Shown: positions 38,280 to 46,849 of the stretch, in pieces
Layout: every line of letters starts with the position of its first letter
How positions within the stretch are numbered: position 1 is the first letter of the stretch
Source of the DNA: Pseudanabaena sp. FACHB-1998
GTDB taxonomy: Bacteria; Cyanobacteriota; Cyanobacteriia; Pseudanabaenales; Pseudanabaenaceae
Length of the DNA stretch: 64,000 nucleotides
Reading direction: 5' to 3'
NCBI RefSeq assembly: GCF_014696355.1
Contig: NZ_JACJQA010000003.1
Location: forward strand, 310,001-374,000
Notes under the pieces: generated by a model
Seen by the model: only the letters and a program-made list of their open reading frames with translations
The model's database searches: none
What the model was told of the DNA's origin: nothing
Translations under genes and position numbers: made by a program

Positions 38280-38843
38280 ATGGTCGCAACTATTGCTAAG
38301 CCGATTTCCTTAGAGGAGTTTCTGCGATCGCCAGAGACTAAGCCTGCAAGTGAGTATATCGATCGTCAAATCACCCAAAAACCTATACCCAAAGGACGAC
38401 ATAGTAGACTGCAAGGAAAACTTTGCCAAGAAATCAATCAAATTTCTGAACCGCAAAAAATTGCCTACGCTTTTCCAGAGCTAAGATGTACTTCTGCCGA
38501 TCGCTCAATCGTTCCAGATATTGCAGTTTTCCAGTGGCAGAATATTCCGTTCCTAGAAAATGGAGAAGTCCCCGATCAGTTTAATCTTGCGCCAGATTGG
38601 ATTATTGAGATTCTTACCCCTGAGCAAAACCCAAATAAAGTCATTGGCAAAATTTTGCTTAGCCTCCAACATGGTAGTCAACTAGGTTGGTTTCTCGATC
38701 CTAGCGATCGCAGTATTCTCTCATTTCTCCCTAATCAACAACCAATCTTAATGACAAATAGCGATCGCCTCATCACGCTAGAGACTATTAACTTAGAGCT
38801 AACGGTCGAGAATGTGTTTAGTTGGCTAAAAATGGGTGGATAA
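38280..38843 (+). CDS. Uma2-family (DUF820) nuclease-like protein
   Basis: A 187-aa protein of a family greatly expanded in cyanobacteria with a PD-(D/E)XK-type fold. The N-terminus ISLEEFLRSPETKPASEYIDRQI is typical. The predicted catalytic region is AFPELRCTSADRSIVPDIAVFQW (Asp) followed by APDWIIEILTPEQNPNKVIGKI (Glu and Lys-bearing helix). GSQLGWFLDPSDRSI also matches. Most members lack a known role; some behave like mobile or transposon-linked nucleases. It diverges from apcE and ends in a strong terminator shared with the lipoprotein gene. Confidence 0.9.
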   Translation: MVATIAKPISLEEFLRSPETKPASEYIDRQITQKPIPKGRHSRLQGKLCQEINQISEPQKIAYAFPELRCTSADRSIVPDIAVFQWQNIPFLENGEVPDQFNLAPDWIIEILTPEQNPNKVIGKILLSLQHGSQLGWFLDPSDRSILSFLPNQQPILMTNSDRLITLETINLELTVENVFSWLKMGG

Positions 38844-38887
38844 AGCAAAAAAGATGGGTCGCTAAGCGACCCATCTTTTTTGCTTTG
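38843..38887. terminator. Bidirectional terminator
   Basis: AAGCAAAAAAGATGGGTCGC pairs with GCGACCCATCTTTTTTGCTT, between the converging Uma2 and lipoprotein genes. Confidence 0.85.
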
Positions 38888-38889
38888 CT

Positions 38890-40854
38890 TTATTTAGACG
38901 TAGTCAAGACTTTGATCGGGGAGGTGGTAGTTGTGGACAAATCAGTTAAGGCGGGAGGTGCTTTGGTGGGCTTAGTTTCAGACTTTGCGTCTGTTTTAGC
39001 TGGAGCGGTTTTAGCTACTTCAGGAGCTTTTACTTCAGGCTTTTCTGAAGGCTTCACATCGGCGGGGTTGCCCTTAACTGATGTAATTTCTTCCTTTTTC
39101 GGTGAGAAAATCTTACGTGGATCAAAGCTGAAGTTTTTTAGATAATCCTCCGCTTTATTGATTTCGGTTTTTGATTCCGTCTTTAGTAATAATTTTTCAG
39201 GAGCATTATCTTTAGGCGTTTCGACCTTCACTGGTGATTCTTCCTTAGCTTTCGGGGGGACGATCGCAGCAGGAGTTGCAGGCTTAGCGATCACCTTGGG
39301 AATCTCAGGGACTGAATTAAATCGGCTCTGGATTTTAGTAGGTGCTGCCTTGGTTGGTTCTACGATTGGTGTAGTTTTGACAGGAATGGGGCTTACTTTA
39401 AGGGGAGTAGCCTTTGGTGCTGTTACAACGGGGGCAACTTTGATCGGTGCAGCTAGGGGATTGGACTTAATCTTGACTGGCTCAATTGGCTCAGACTTGA
39501 CTGGCTCAGACTTTACTGGCTCAACCTTAATAGGCACTATAGGGGCAACCTTAACAGGCTCAGCTTTAGGGATTACCTTAATAGGGGTAACTTTAACGGG
39601 AGCAACAACTGGCGCAACTGGCACTGGAACCACAGGAATTACAGAAGTGGGCGCAGATTCTACCTTGTCGGACTTTTCAACTTTTGGGGTTGCTTTAGGC
39701 TCGGACTTAATCTCCGTCTTAACCTCAGCCGCAGGTTTAGCATCTTTTGCTTCCTTAGCCTCAGCAGTAGGAACGGTAGGCGCTACGACTTGGCTCGATT
39801 CAGTCGAAGCTGGTGCTGATTTTGCGTCAGGGCTAGGAATTGCTTCTGGAGGCGCAGGAATTACTTCGGGGGCTGGTGGTACATAGTTAGGATCGGCGAT
39901 CGCGTCAATATTGGCGATCTTTTCACCTCGCACTATACGGGAGAGGGTATCGCTACCGTTGGGCTGAAAATCGATCAAATGTGCGGAACTGTTAAATGCA
40001 TTGGGAATCGGATCGCCATCATCCTCTAATAATTCGAGTTTGACCCAGTTTTTGCCATTCTTAAAGCCCTTCAGGTAAATTGGCTCCCAACGATCAAAGG
40101 TAAAGCTTTGTCCATTAACGGTTGCGCGTACTTGCCAATCTTCAACATTAGGCTCATCCTGCACCAAGGAATGTACAGGAGCATTTTGGATATAAAAATC
40201 GAGCATGACTGGCTCAGCACCATAGACTCCCACAGGACGGCTATAGGTAATAGCGGGAGTTTTCGTGTCAGGGGTATTTTCGCCAGTCTTAGTTAATACA
40301 TGGAAAGTGACTTGAGCGTAAGCACCCTTATTTTTAAAGCTTTCATGCCAAGGACGCGACGCAAAGGCGCGGATGGTGTGAGTCCCTGCACTTAAGCGAT
40401 CAAAGGTTACAGGTTGACCGAGATCGTAAAGGGCTTTGTATTCTTGATTGTCCAGAGTGATATGGATATGGGGACCCAGACCAAATTCCGCATTTTTGAA
40501 AATGGGTAGATTCTTAACGTCAAATTTCACACTCACTTGGGTGTCGTTAAGGATTTCTTCGGGCTTAGGGCTAACGATGTTGACCTGTGGGTTGTAGCGC
40601 TCCATCAGGCGGCTCAAGCGTTGGATTTCGTCAGGCGGAGAAACTTCTTTAACTTTAGTAACTTCTACCTGATTGACAGCAGATTTGCTCGCGGTTTGTT
40701 TTTTGTCACCACCACCGCAGGCTGTCAGGTAAAAGCACAAAGCGATCGCCATCAACAAACTGGCTAACTTTTTCCAAGGGATGGTGCGCCAAGAGGGAAC
40801 TCTCGAAGTCTTTGGCTTTTCTTCGGGTTGGTTAGAGTTTGCGATCGCGCTCAT
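38890..40854 (-). CDS. Lipoprotein with long Pro/Lys/Val-rich tail
   Basis: A 654-aa protein from the ATG at 40854. The N-terminus is basic, then a hydrophobic stretch LASLLMAIALCFYLTAC with a lipobox (LTAC), so it is probably lipid-anchored after export. A folded region at about 60-320 has no family that I recognise; it contains PQVNIVSPKPEEILNDTQVSV, FGLGPHIHITLDNQEYKAL and HTIRAFASRPWHESFK, which look like beta-rich modules. From about residue 330 the protein is low-complexity, with repeated K-x-E-P-V-K and A-P-I-K-V units, probably extended and wall-spanning. A TTG at 40869 would add five residues. The terminator at 38843-38887 is directly downstream. Confidence 0.6.
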   Translation of the reverse strand: MSAIANSNQPEEKPKTSRVPSWRTIPWKKLASLLMAIALCFYLTACGGGDKKQTASKSAVNQVEVTKVKEVSPPDEIQRLSRLMERYNPQVNIVSPKPEEILNDTQVSVKFDVKNLPIFKNAEFGLGPHIHITLDNQEYKALYDLGQPVTFDRLSAGTHTIRAFASRPWHESFKNKGAYAQVTFHVLTKTGENTPDTKTPAITYSRPVGVYGAEPVMLDFYIQNAPVHSLVQDEPNVEDWQVRATVNGQSFTFDRWEPIYLKGFKNGKNWVKLELLEDDGDPIPNAFNSSAHLIDFQPNGSDTLSRIVRGEKIANIDAIADPNYVPPAPEVIPAPPEAIPSPDAKSAPASTESSQVVAPTVPTAEAKEAKDAKPAAEVKTEIKSEPKATPKVEKSDKVESAPTSVIPVVPVPVAPVVAPVKVTPIKVIPKAEPVKVAPIVPIKVEPVKSEPVKSEPIEPVKIKSNPLAAPIKVAPVVTAPKATPLKVSPIPVKTTPIVEPTKAAPTKIQSRFNSVPEIPKVIAKPATPAAIVPPKAKEESPVKVETPKDNAPEKLLLKTESKTEINKAEDYLKNFSFDPRKIFSPKKEEITSVKGNPADVKPSEKPEVKAPEVAKTAPAKTDAKSETKPTKAPPALTDLSTTTTSPIKVLTTSK

Positions 40855-41159
40855 AAAAACTATGCTCAACTCAGAATTACACAGGCAAATATACCGAAAA
40901 ATGACCGCTTTGCTTATAAAGAAACTTCATGATTTATAAAGCAATTTCCGAAAAACCGATCTAGACAGCTTTTCCGGAAATTGCTTTATGCTAAAAATTA
41001 GGATTTTTTATAGCTGTTGCCCTCCTTGTGAGGACACAAAACCAGAAGAACAATTGCGGCGCGAAGCGCTGCAATTCGCTTCTTGGGTTTTGATTTGTCT
41101 GAATGCAAGTGACCATAGATATATGATCTTTACTTAGTTATTTTGAGTATTTTGAGTCC
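40855..41159. other. 305-bp intergenic region upstream of trpC
   Basis: Contains one MITE-like element (41005-41124) and a small palindrome at about 40940-40987 (AAAGCAATTTCCG..CGGAAATTGCTTT). No gene is seen. The lipoprotein and trpC promoters must share what is left. Confidence 0.55.
41005..41124. repeat. MITE-like element, TTATAGCTGT family, copy 1
   Basis: About 120 bp. The left end tttttatagctgttgcc and the right end gtgaccatagatata are imperfect inverted repeats. The central palindrome is at 41041-41095 (CCAGAAGAACAATTGCGGCG and near complement). The left segment cttgtgaggacacaaaaccagaag and right segment gttttgatttgtctgaatgcaagtgacc match copies at 50006-50125 (inverted) and 59069-59189. 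Confidence 0.75.
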
Positions 41160-42032
41160 ATGCAAGTACGCCGCCAATCTCCAATCTCTAGCACCAAAGG
41201 CTACCCGATCGCTGCTCTTAAGGATGCGCCCCAAAATATTTTAGAAAAAATTGTCTGGCATAAAGAGCGTGAAGTGGCTCAGATGTATGCCAATTTGGGT
41301 GTAGAAGTTGTGCAAGCCAAGGCTTTGCAATCACCGCCCGCCCGCGACTTTTATGGCAGCCTACAAAATTCATTAATTAAGCCAGCGCTCATCGCCGAAG
41401 TCAAAAAGGCTTCGCCCAGCAAAGGGATTTTTCGAGAAGATTTCGATCCACAGGCGATCGCTAAAGCCTACGAGCAAGGCGGCGCAAGTTGTCTCTCCGT
41501 ATTAACCGACTCCGAGTTTTTTCAAGGCGGCTTTGCCAATTTGCAACTGGTGCATCAAGTTGTTGACTTACCTTTACTTTGCAAAGAATTTATCATCGAT
41601 CCCTATCAAATCTATTGGGGGCGATCGCATGGTGCGGATGCCGTGTTATTAATTGCCGCAATTCTCACCGATGCCGAGTTATCCGAATTTCAAGCTTTAA
41701 TTCATCATTTAGGGATGACAGCCCTCGTCGAAGTCCACACCCAAGCAGAACTGGATCGTGTTTTACAAATTCCTGATACCCGTTTAATTGGCATCAATAA
41801 CCGCAATTTAGAAACTTTTGTCGTCGATTTAGCCCAAACTAAAGTTTTGCTAGATGGCTTAGATGCTTCTGTTAAAAATAAATATCTCTGGGTAAGTGAA
41901 TCGGGAATTTACACCCGTCAAGATTTAGATTTTGTCCAAGATTGTGGCGCAGGTGTTGTATTAGTGGGCGAATCTTTAATCAAGCACAAAGATATTAAAG
42001 AAGCAGTTAATAGTTTGCTATGGAAATCTTAA
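41160..42032 (+). CDS. trpC: Indole-3-glycerol-phosphate synthase
   Basis: A 290-aa TIM-barrel enzyme that closes the indole ring in tryptophan biosynthesis. Key motifs are ALIAEVKKASPSKGIFREDFDP (catalytic Glu and Lys), SCLSVLTDSEFFQGGFANL, LPLLCKEFIIDPYQIYWGRSHGADAVLLI (catalytic Lys) and IGINNRNLETFVVDL, then LWVSESGIYTRQDL. The first 30 residues are a cyanobacterial-style extension before the barrel. It is monofunctional, with no fused PRAI domain. The RM gene pair follows 26 bp later on the same strand. Confidence 0.97.
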   Translation: MQVRRQSPISSTKGYPIAALKDAPQNILEKIVWHKEREVAQMYANLGVEVVQAKALQSPPARDFYGSLQNSLIKPALIAEVKKASPSKGIFREDFDPQAIAKAYEQGGASCLSVLTDSEFFQGGFANLQLVHQVVDLPLLCKEFIIDPYQIYWGRSHGADAVLLIAAILTDAELSEFQALIHHLGMTALVEVHTQAELDRVLQIPDTRLIGINNRNLETFVVDLAQTKVLLDGLDASVKNKYLWVSESGIYTRQDLDFVQDCGAGVVLVGESLIKHKDIKEAVNSLLWKS

Positions 42033-42058
42033 ATATCTTATATAAAGCCATTAAATTC

Positions 42059-43066
42059 ATGAAGCAATTAACTAAATATAAGCAATTTAGTTTGTTTAGC
42101 CAAATTACCATACCAGCAATAACTCAGTACAGAGCGATTGACTTGTTTGCTGGTATTGGTGGAATACGATTAGGTTTTCAACAGGCATTTGGAAGCCAAA
42201 TAGAATTTGTTTTTGCCTCTGAAATTGATAAATATGCTCGAATAACTTATGAAAGTAATTTTGGCGAAATCCCTCATGGTGACATTACTAAAATTGATCC
42301 TCAAGACATACCAGCATTTGATATTTTACTTGCTGGTTTTCCTTGTCAACCATTTTCTCATGCGGGATTAAAAAAAGGTTTTGATGACACAAGAGGTACT
42401 TTATTCTTTGATATTGCAAAAATTGTAGAATTCCATCTTCCAAAAGTTGTGTTTCTGGAAAATGTCAAAGGGTTTAAAAATCATGACAATGGTAATACAT
42501 TTTCTGTTGTTAAAAGGACTCTTATTAACTTAGGATATAAAGTGTTTGCTGAAGTATTAAATGCTAAAGATTTCGGAGTACCTCAAAACAGAGAAAGAAT
42601 TTATATAGTTGCATTTTTAGATAATGACAATTTTACATTCCCAATCCCACCAAAACAAAAAGTTAAGCTAGGAGATATTTTAGAAAAAGATATAGATAAG
42701 AAATATACTATATCTGACAAATTATGGGCAGGACATCAACGTCGTAAGCTTGAACATATCAACAAAGGTAATGGATTCGGATATTCCTTGTTTGATAAAA
42801 ATTCAAAATATACAAGTACTATATCAGCAAGATATTATAAAGACGGTTCGGAAATTCTAATAGCTCAAAAAAATATTAACCCAAGAAAGATTACTCCAAG
42901 AGAAGCTGCTAGATTACAGGGATTTCCTGAAGAGTTCTCTCTCGTAGTAAGTGATACCCAAGCCTATAGACAATTTGGTAATAGTGTAGCAGTTCCTGTG
43001 GTCAAATCTGTCGCTGATTGTGTTTATAACTCATTGTTAAAAGTAAAAATTAATGACAATCAATAA
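42059..43066 (+). CDS. DNA (cytosine-5) methyltransferase of a type II RM system
   Basis: A 335-aa enzyme from the ATG at 42059 (MKQLTKYKQFSLF); the frame opens earlier at 42020 but that would overlap trpC. All m5C motifs are present: I RAIDLFAGIGGIRLGFQ, IV LLAGFPCQPFSHAG with the catalytic Cys, VI VFLENVKGF, VIII VPQNRERIYIVAF, IX PREAARLQGFPEEF and X YRQFGNSVAVPVV. The target recognition region between VIII and IX is short (about 80 residues). Its gene overlaps the next one by 14 bp, as expected for a methylase and restriction enzyme pair. It is AT-rich and lacks GCGATCGC sites. Confidence 0.93.
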   Translation: MKQLTKYKQFSLFSQITIPAITQYRAIDLFAGIGGIRLGFQQAFGSQIEFVFASEIDKYARITYESNFGEIPHGDITKIDPQDIPAFDILLAGFPCQPFSHAGLKKGFDDTRGTLFFDIAKIVEFHLPKVVFLENVKGFKNHDNGNTFSVVKRTLINLGYKVFAEVLNAKDFGVPQNRERIYIVAFLDNDNFTFPIPPKQKVKLGDILEKDIDKKYTISDKLWAGHQRRKLEHINKGNGFGYSLFDKNSKYTSTISARYYKDGSEILIAQKNINPRKITPREAARLQGFPEEFSLVVSDTQAYRQFGNSVAVPVVKSVADCVYNSLLKVKINDNQ

Positions 43067-44072
43067 AATAGAAATAGACAATACTAAATTTGATATTAAT
43101 TTGAAATTTTACTTTTTTCTAAAACATTTAGTTAAATCCAAATTAACTGATGGTCAAATCGCTAGAACTTTAGAAACATGCAATAATTCAAGCTTGTATA
43201 ACTGGCGAGTAATTGTTAATAGACTGGAGCATCTTATAGCTACATTTTCTGGTCAAAAGAAGCAAGATGATTACTTAACAGTCATTGAACAAATACAAAG
43301 TGATGAAGATTTGTCCTTATTCATTTTTAGTGTAAATCTTTATGCAATTAAAGACTTACTTCTTGCTGAAGCAAAACTAAAAAAAATAATTCTCGGTAGA
43401 CGTTTAGCCTCTTTGCATCCATTATCTTTAGAATATGACAGATTATCTCTTTTGAAGCCATACTCGACTAGGGTAAATGGAGCTTTGCTATCACTAATAT
43501 TTTTTGAAAAACTTGAAAATGGAATATCAAATTTCATGTCTTATGAGGTAGAACATCATTTAAAATCCCTATCAGATGATGCTATTACACTAAGACAAAA
43601 AGGAGTTGAACCGAATCAAATCTTTGCGCTCATATTTAATGAAAGTGTTAATCAATCAATTACTTCTGAATCAGGAGCAAATTACGAGGAAAGAATACTT
43701 ACAGTTTTAACTAACGATATAGGAATTGACAAAAAAAGTATAACTAAAATTCATGACAATAAAGATGCAAGTACGGAATATGATTTCTTTTTTAGACTTG
43801 AAGACAATAGGACTTATGGCATAAGTGCTAAGAAGACATTAAGAGAAAGATATAAGCAGTTTATAAAAACTGCTCTTACTAGTGATATAGATGTAATGAT
43901 AACAATCACAATAGGGCTTGATTTAAGTCCTAATAAAGCCGAAACAATACGCTCTCACGGTGTATATGTATTTATTGCAGATGAAGTATATGATGATCGT
44001 CAAGATCTTATAAATTTGGAGGGAATCTTTCCTGTTAGAGCATTAATCAAAGACACTCTTTTAAGTTTATAA
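43053..44072 (+). CDS. Predicted type II restriction endonuclease, family not recognised
   Basis: A 339-aa protein whose start overlaps the methyltransferase end by 14 bp, so it is almost certainly the cognate nuclease. The N-terminal 200 residues look helical (LKFYFFLKHLVKSKLTDGQIA, DDYLTVIEQIQSDEDLSLF). A likely PD-(D/E)XK core is in the last 130 residues: YEERILTVLTNDIGI, then STEYDFFFRL (acidic) and TYGISAKKTLRERYKQF (K-K), followed by strand DVMITITIG and GVYVFIADEVYDDR. I do not recognise the family or target site. No second recognition domain or HNH motif was seen. It is AT-rich like the methylase. Confidence 0.7.
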   Translation: MTINKIEIDNTKFDINLKFYFFLKHLVKSKLTDGQIARTLETCNNSSLYNWRVIVNRLEHLIATFSGQKKQDDYLTVIEQIQSDEDLSLFIFSVNLYAIKDLLLAEAKLKKIILGRRLASLHPLSLEYDRLSLLKPYSTRVNGALLSLIFFEKLENGISNFMSYEVEHHLKSLSDDAITLRQKGVEPNQIFALIFNESVNQSITSESGANYEERILTVLTNDIGIDKKSITKIHDNKDASTEYDFFFRLEDNRTYGISAKKTLRERYKQFIKTALTSDIDVMITITIGLDLSPNKAETIRSHGVYVFIADEVYDDRQDLINLEGIFPVRALIKDTLLSL

Positions 44073-44106
44073 AAATATTGATCTATAACCAGAAAGGATA
44101 AAAGGA

Positions 44107-44226
44107 ATGATAACTACGTTAGCTATTACTAAATATGTTAATAGTTTGCTAGAAGTGGAAACTAAGTCTTTGACACAGCAAGCTATTAGCGATCGCTTTT
44201 TTAGTGAATGGTATAAAAAAATATGA
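44107..44226 (+). CDS. Possible 39-aa small protein, ATGA-coupled to the hydrolase gene
   Basis: A short frame from the ATG at 44107 (MITTLAITKYVNSLLEVET) to a TGA at 44224-44226 that overlaps the ATG of the next gene as ATGA. GAAAGG about 9 bases upstream of the start gives a ribosome site. It has no hydrophobic helix. It may be a real leader or coupling peptide, or the degraded end of a former gene. I recognise no family. Confidence 0.4.
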   Translation: MITTLAITKYVNSLLEVETKSLTQQAISDRFFSEWYKKI

Positions 44227-45098
44227 GTCAAAATTTTCAATCAATATTTTTAATATTCCAGAAATTTTTACTGCCCGTTGTGCGTATTCTGGCTTTTGCC
44301 TATATTGGTTTAGCAATAGTTTTATATATTGGTCAATCAAACTTAGTCTATATGCCTAGTAAAGAGGTAATAGAAACACCTGAAACTGTCGGCATAAAGT
44401 TTGAAAATATTCGATTGACAACTAATGATAATGTCAACTTAGACGCTTGGTTTGTACCAGCTAGGGATAATGATTTAATTGGTAAAGGCGTAATTTTATT
44501 TTGTCATGGGAATGGCGGTAACATTAGCAATCGCATTAGTTACTTACCAATTTTTAGAGAATTAGGACTAGCGACGTTTCTATTTGACTATCGAGGCTAT
44601 GGCAAAAGCGAAGGTAATCCTAGTGAAATCGGCACATATAAAGATGTCGAAGCAGCATGGAAATATCTCACCCAAGAGCGTAAAATTCCTGCCCAAAAAA
44701 TTATCATTTATGGTGAATCTTTGGGTGGCTCGATTGCTTCCTACATTGCCGAAACCACTCAACAAGATCCCAACAATAAAGCCGCAGGGTTAATTCTTGC
44801 CTCCACATTTACCTCAATTAGCGATCGCGCTTCCGAGATTTATCCATTTTTGCCAATTAGACTGCTATCCCGCTATGCCTATAACTCCATAGAGCGATTA
44901 CCCAATATCAAAATTCCTGTCCTAATTATGCATAGCACTGAGGATGAAATCATTCCTTTTCAGCATGGCGATCGCAACTTTCAAGTAGCCAATGAACCTA
45001 AAAAACTCGTTAAACTGCGAGGTGATCATAATGGAGGTTTTCTAGATTCCCTTGAGACCTATCGGAAGGGTATTCAAGAATTTATTCAAAAAATATAG
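44223..45098 (+). CDS. Alpha/beta hydrolase (membrane-anchored)
   Basis: A 291-aa protein. A hydrophobic N-terminal helix (about 15-40, VRILAFAYIGLAIVLYIGQ) leads to a mature hydrolase domain. The oxyanion region is VILFCHGNGGNISNRISYL, the nucleophile elbow is IIYGESLGGSIASY (G-x-S-x-G), the acid is VLIMHSTEDEIIPF and the catalytic His is LRGDHNGGFLD. This resembles the BEM46-type family of membrane-bound hydrolases; the substrate is unknown. It follows the RM pair on the same strand but has a separate terminator. Confidence 0.85.
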   Translation: MSQNFQSIFLIFQKFLLPVVRILAFAYIGLAIVLYIGQSNLVYMPSKEVIETPETVGIKFENIRLTTNDNVNLDAWFVPARDNDLIGKGVILFCHGNGGNISNRISYLPIFRELGLATFLFDYRGYGKSEGNPSEIGTYKDVEAAWKYLTQERKIPAQKIIIYGESLGGSIASYIAETTQQDPNNKAAGLILASTFTSISDRASEIYPFLPIRLLSRYAYNSIERLPNIKIPVLIMHSTEDEIIPFQHGDRNFQVANEPKKLVKLRGDHNGGFLDSLETYRKGIQEFIQKI

Positions 45099-45101
45099 CA
45101 A

Positions 45102-45149
45102 CCCCAAAAGATAAATGACGACGCGAAACTTCGTCATTTATCTTTTGGG
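45102..45149 (+). terminator. Terminator of the hydrolase gene
   Basis: CCCCAAAAGATAAATGACGA pairs with its near complement ending in TCTTTTGGG; the palindrome follows the stop codon. Confidence 0.7.
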
Positions 45150-45261
45150 AATTGCAAAACCTAATCATTGCGATATACAACAGCTATATTGTAGAAAGCA
45201 AAAATTACTTGTAATCAAAAGCTAAAAGCTAATCTCCAATCCTCTAATCACTAAATTATCC

Positions 45262-45663
45262 GTGTTACTAGGTTTCGATCCCGGAAAACAAAAATGTGGC
45301 GTTGCCGTCATGGGCTTAGATCGTAAGCTGCATTTTCAAGCAGTGATCCCTAGCCAAGATGCGATCGCTAAAGTCGGCAACTTATTAGATAGCTATCCCA
45401 TATCCTTGATGGTAATGGGCGATCAAACTGCCTCTAAGCAATGGAAAGCTCAATTGCAATCTACATTCCCAGATTTACGGATCATCACTGTAGATGAGCG
45501 CTACAGCAGTGAAGAGGCAAGGCAAAGATTTTGGCAAATTTATCCAGCAAAGGGATTGATGAAATTAGTGCCACTGGGAATGAGATCGCCCGATCGCCCC
45601 ATTGACGATATTGTTGCCGCGATTTTGATCGAGCGCTACCTCAGCCGCCTTATTAGCTCTTGA
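45262..45663 (+). CDS. YqgF/RuvX-like RNase H-fold nuclease
   Basis: A 133-aa protein with a GTG start at 45262 (MLLGFDPGKQKCGVAVM). The first catalytic Asp is in LGFDPGKQKCG and the third acidic site is in TVDERYSSEEAR, close to YqgF, which in bacteria trims the 5' end of 16S rRNA. The second acidic site is probably in MVMGDQTASKQ. The C-terminus RPIDDIVAAILIERYLSR is also family-like. It could equally be a RuvC-like variant specific to cyanobacteria. The start is supported by the position of the conserved N-terminal strand. Confidence 0.75.
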   Translation: MLLGFDPGKQKCGVAVMGLDRKLHFQAVIPSQDAIAKVGNLLDSYPISLMVMGDQTASKQWKAQLQSTFPDLRIITVDERYSSEEARQRFWQIYPAKGLMKLVPLGMRSPDRPIDDIVAAILIERYLSRLISS

Positions 45664-45665
45664 AC

Positions 45666-45750
45666 TACAGAAATTTTTTGAAACCGTTGTAAAACAACGG
45701 TTTCAAAAAATTTCTGTGGTTGGCTTTGAGGACAAAGCACTGTAAAAAGT
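45666..45750. repeat. Palindromic element, ATTACAGC-related copy
   Basis: An AT-rich palindrome at 45666-45718 (ACAGAAATTTTTTGAAACCG and complement) with a right flank gaggacaaagcactgtaaa, related to the right end of the element at 29974-30083. It begins 3 bp after the YqgF-like stop codon. Confidence 0.6.
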
Positions 45751-45861
45751 TTTATCAAGCTTCGTAAAGTAACATTAAGTAAGCTTGAAGCGGGGGTATA
45801 TAGCAATGATATCTTTGCAAATGATAACAAAGGCGTATACGCAATTTGGGAGACAATCTCA

Positions 45862-46311
45862 ATGTCAGAAGAAACAGCAACAGCGACCTTTACTGCACCT
45901 ACTCCCACAGGTAAAACTCCTATCTGGGGCGGTAGCACAGGCGGTTTGCTTAACGCAGCCTTTACTGAGGAAAAGTACCTGATCTCTTGGAACAGCCCCA
46001 AAGAGCAAGTATTTGAAATGCCTACAGGCGGCGCTGCAACTATGGTCAAAGGCGATAACTTGCTTTACTTAGCTAAGAAAGAGCAAGCCCTTGCTTTGGG
46101 TACACAGTTGCGTAAATTTAAAATCACCAATTACAAGATTTGGCGCGAATTTCCTAATGGCGACCAAGTTTATCTACATCCTAGCGATGGTGTGTTCCCT
46201 GAGAAGGTGAATGCTGGTCGTGTTGCCGCTAATAGCGTCAGCCGCAAGATTGGTGACAATCCTAATCCTATAAGCGTTAAGTTTACTGGTAAGGGAACTT
46301 ACGATGTCTAA
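45862..46311 (+). CDS. psaD: Photosystem I subunit II (PsaD)
   Basis: A 149-aa extrinsic subunit on the stromal/cytoplasmic face of photosystem I that docks ferredoxin. Recognisable parts are [20 protein letters not shown] near the N-terminus, AEEKYLI-like [44 protein letters not shown] and [30 protein letters not shown]. It ends [17 protein letters not shown]. The length is normal for cyanobacteria. The 150-bp upstream gap should contain a strong promoter but I could not place it. It is followed by the 76-bp tandem repeats. Confidence 0.98.
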   Translation: MSEETATATFTAPTPTGKTPIWGGSTGGLLNAAFTEEKYLISWNSPKEQVFEMPTGGAATMVKGDNLLYLAKKEQALALGTQLRKFKITNYKIWREFPNGDQVYLHPSDGVFPEKVNAGRVAANSVSRKIGDNPNPISVKFTGKGTYDV

Positions 46312-46360
46312 TTAATGGCTTTGGCTATTAATCTATCGCTCTTATTTATTTTTTAATTTT

Positions 46361-46585
46361 TTGCAAAAGCTACTGCGATCGCTTGATCTCGGTGGCTTTT
46401 GTTTTGTGGAGACTCGCTGACGCGAGTAACACAGTGAGGCAAAAGCTACTGCGATCAATTGATTTTGGTAGCTTTTGTTTTGTGGAGACTCGCTGACGCG
46501 AGTAACACAGTGAGGCAAAAGTTACTGCGATCGCTTGATTTCGGTGGCTTTTGTGGTGTAGAGACTCGTTGGCACGAGTCCCATA
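46361..46585. repeat. Tandem repeat, 76-bp period, nearly three units
   Basis: Units begin at 46371, 46447 and 46523 (TACTGCGATCGCTTGAT). The third unit is cut short at GTCCC. Each unit contains gagactcgctgacgcgagt, itself an inverted repeat (ACTCGctgaCGCGAGT-like), and the HIP1-like GCGATCGC, altered to GCGATCAATT in the second unit. Identity between units is about 90% by eye. Open frames that run through all three units are an effect of the repeat period, not genes. Confidence 0.9.
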
Positions 46586-46586
46586 A

Positions 46587-46643
46587 ACCAAGATATTTTT
46601 TGAAAGTGTTGCTTCGCAACACTTTCAAAAAATATCTTGGTTT
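46587..46643. repeat. AT-rich palindrome after the tandem repeats
   Basis: ACCAAGATATTTTTTGAAAG pairs perfectly with its complement, loop at GCTTC. The right flank gcgcaaagcatcataaaag resembles the ends of the 29974-type elements. Confidence 0.65.
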
Positions 46644-46849
46644 GTTTTTAGCGCAAAGCATCATAAAAGAAACTTCAGTTGCTCGACAAGGGGCTTAAGC
46701 ACCTTGTTTATCATTTGCTTTTGTAATGACTCTGATAGCTTTATCGAATCTATCTTGAGTGGTATGGTCTGTTAAGAAATATAAAGTATTATTAATCCAG
46801 ATAAAGATTTTTACCGCTCAAAAATCCAAACACACAGGAGATAATTGCA
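46644..46849. promoter_or_regulatory. Upstream region of hli
   Basis: About 200 bp before the hli start codon. AACACACAGGAGATAATTGCA places an AGGAG ribosome site 8-9 bases before the ATG at 46850. A promoter is expected here but I could not identify a specific high-light element. Confidence 0.45.

Noticed and set aside
39158-39886. 242-aa frame opposite to the lipoprotein gene
   Set aside because: Thr/Gly-rich translation is the antisense of the Pro/Lys repeat arm.
46361-46585. CRISPR array
   Set aside because: Whole 76-bp units repeat, with no alternating spacers, and no cas genes were seen.
46370-46698. Three frames over the tandem repeat
   Set aside because: Explained by the 76-bp period; repeated peptide units follow the DNA repeat.
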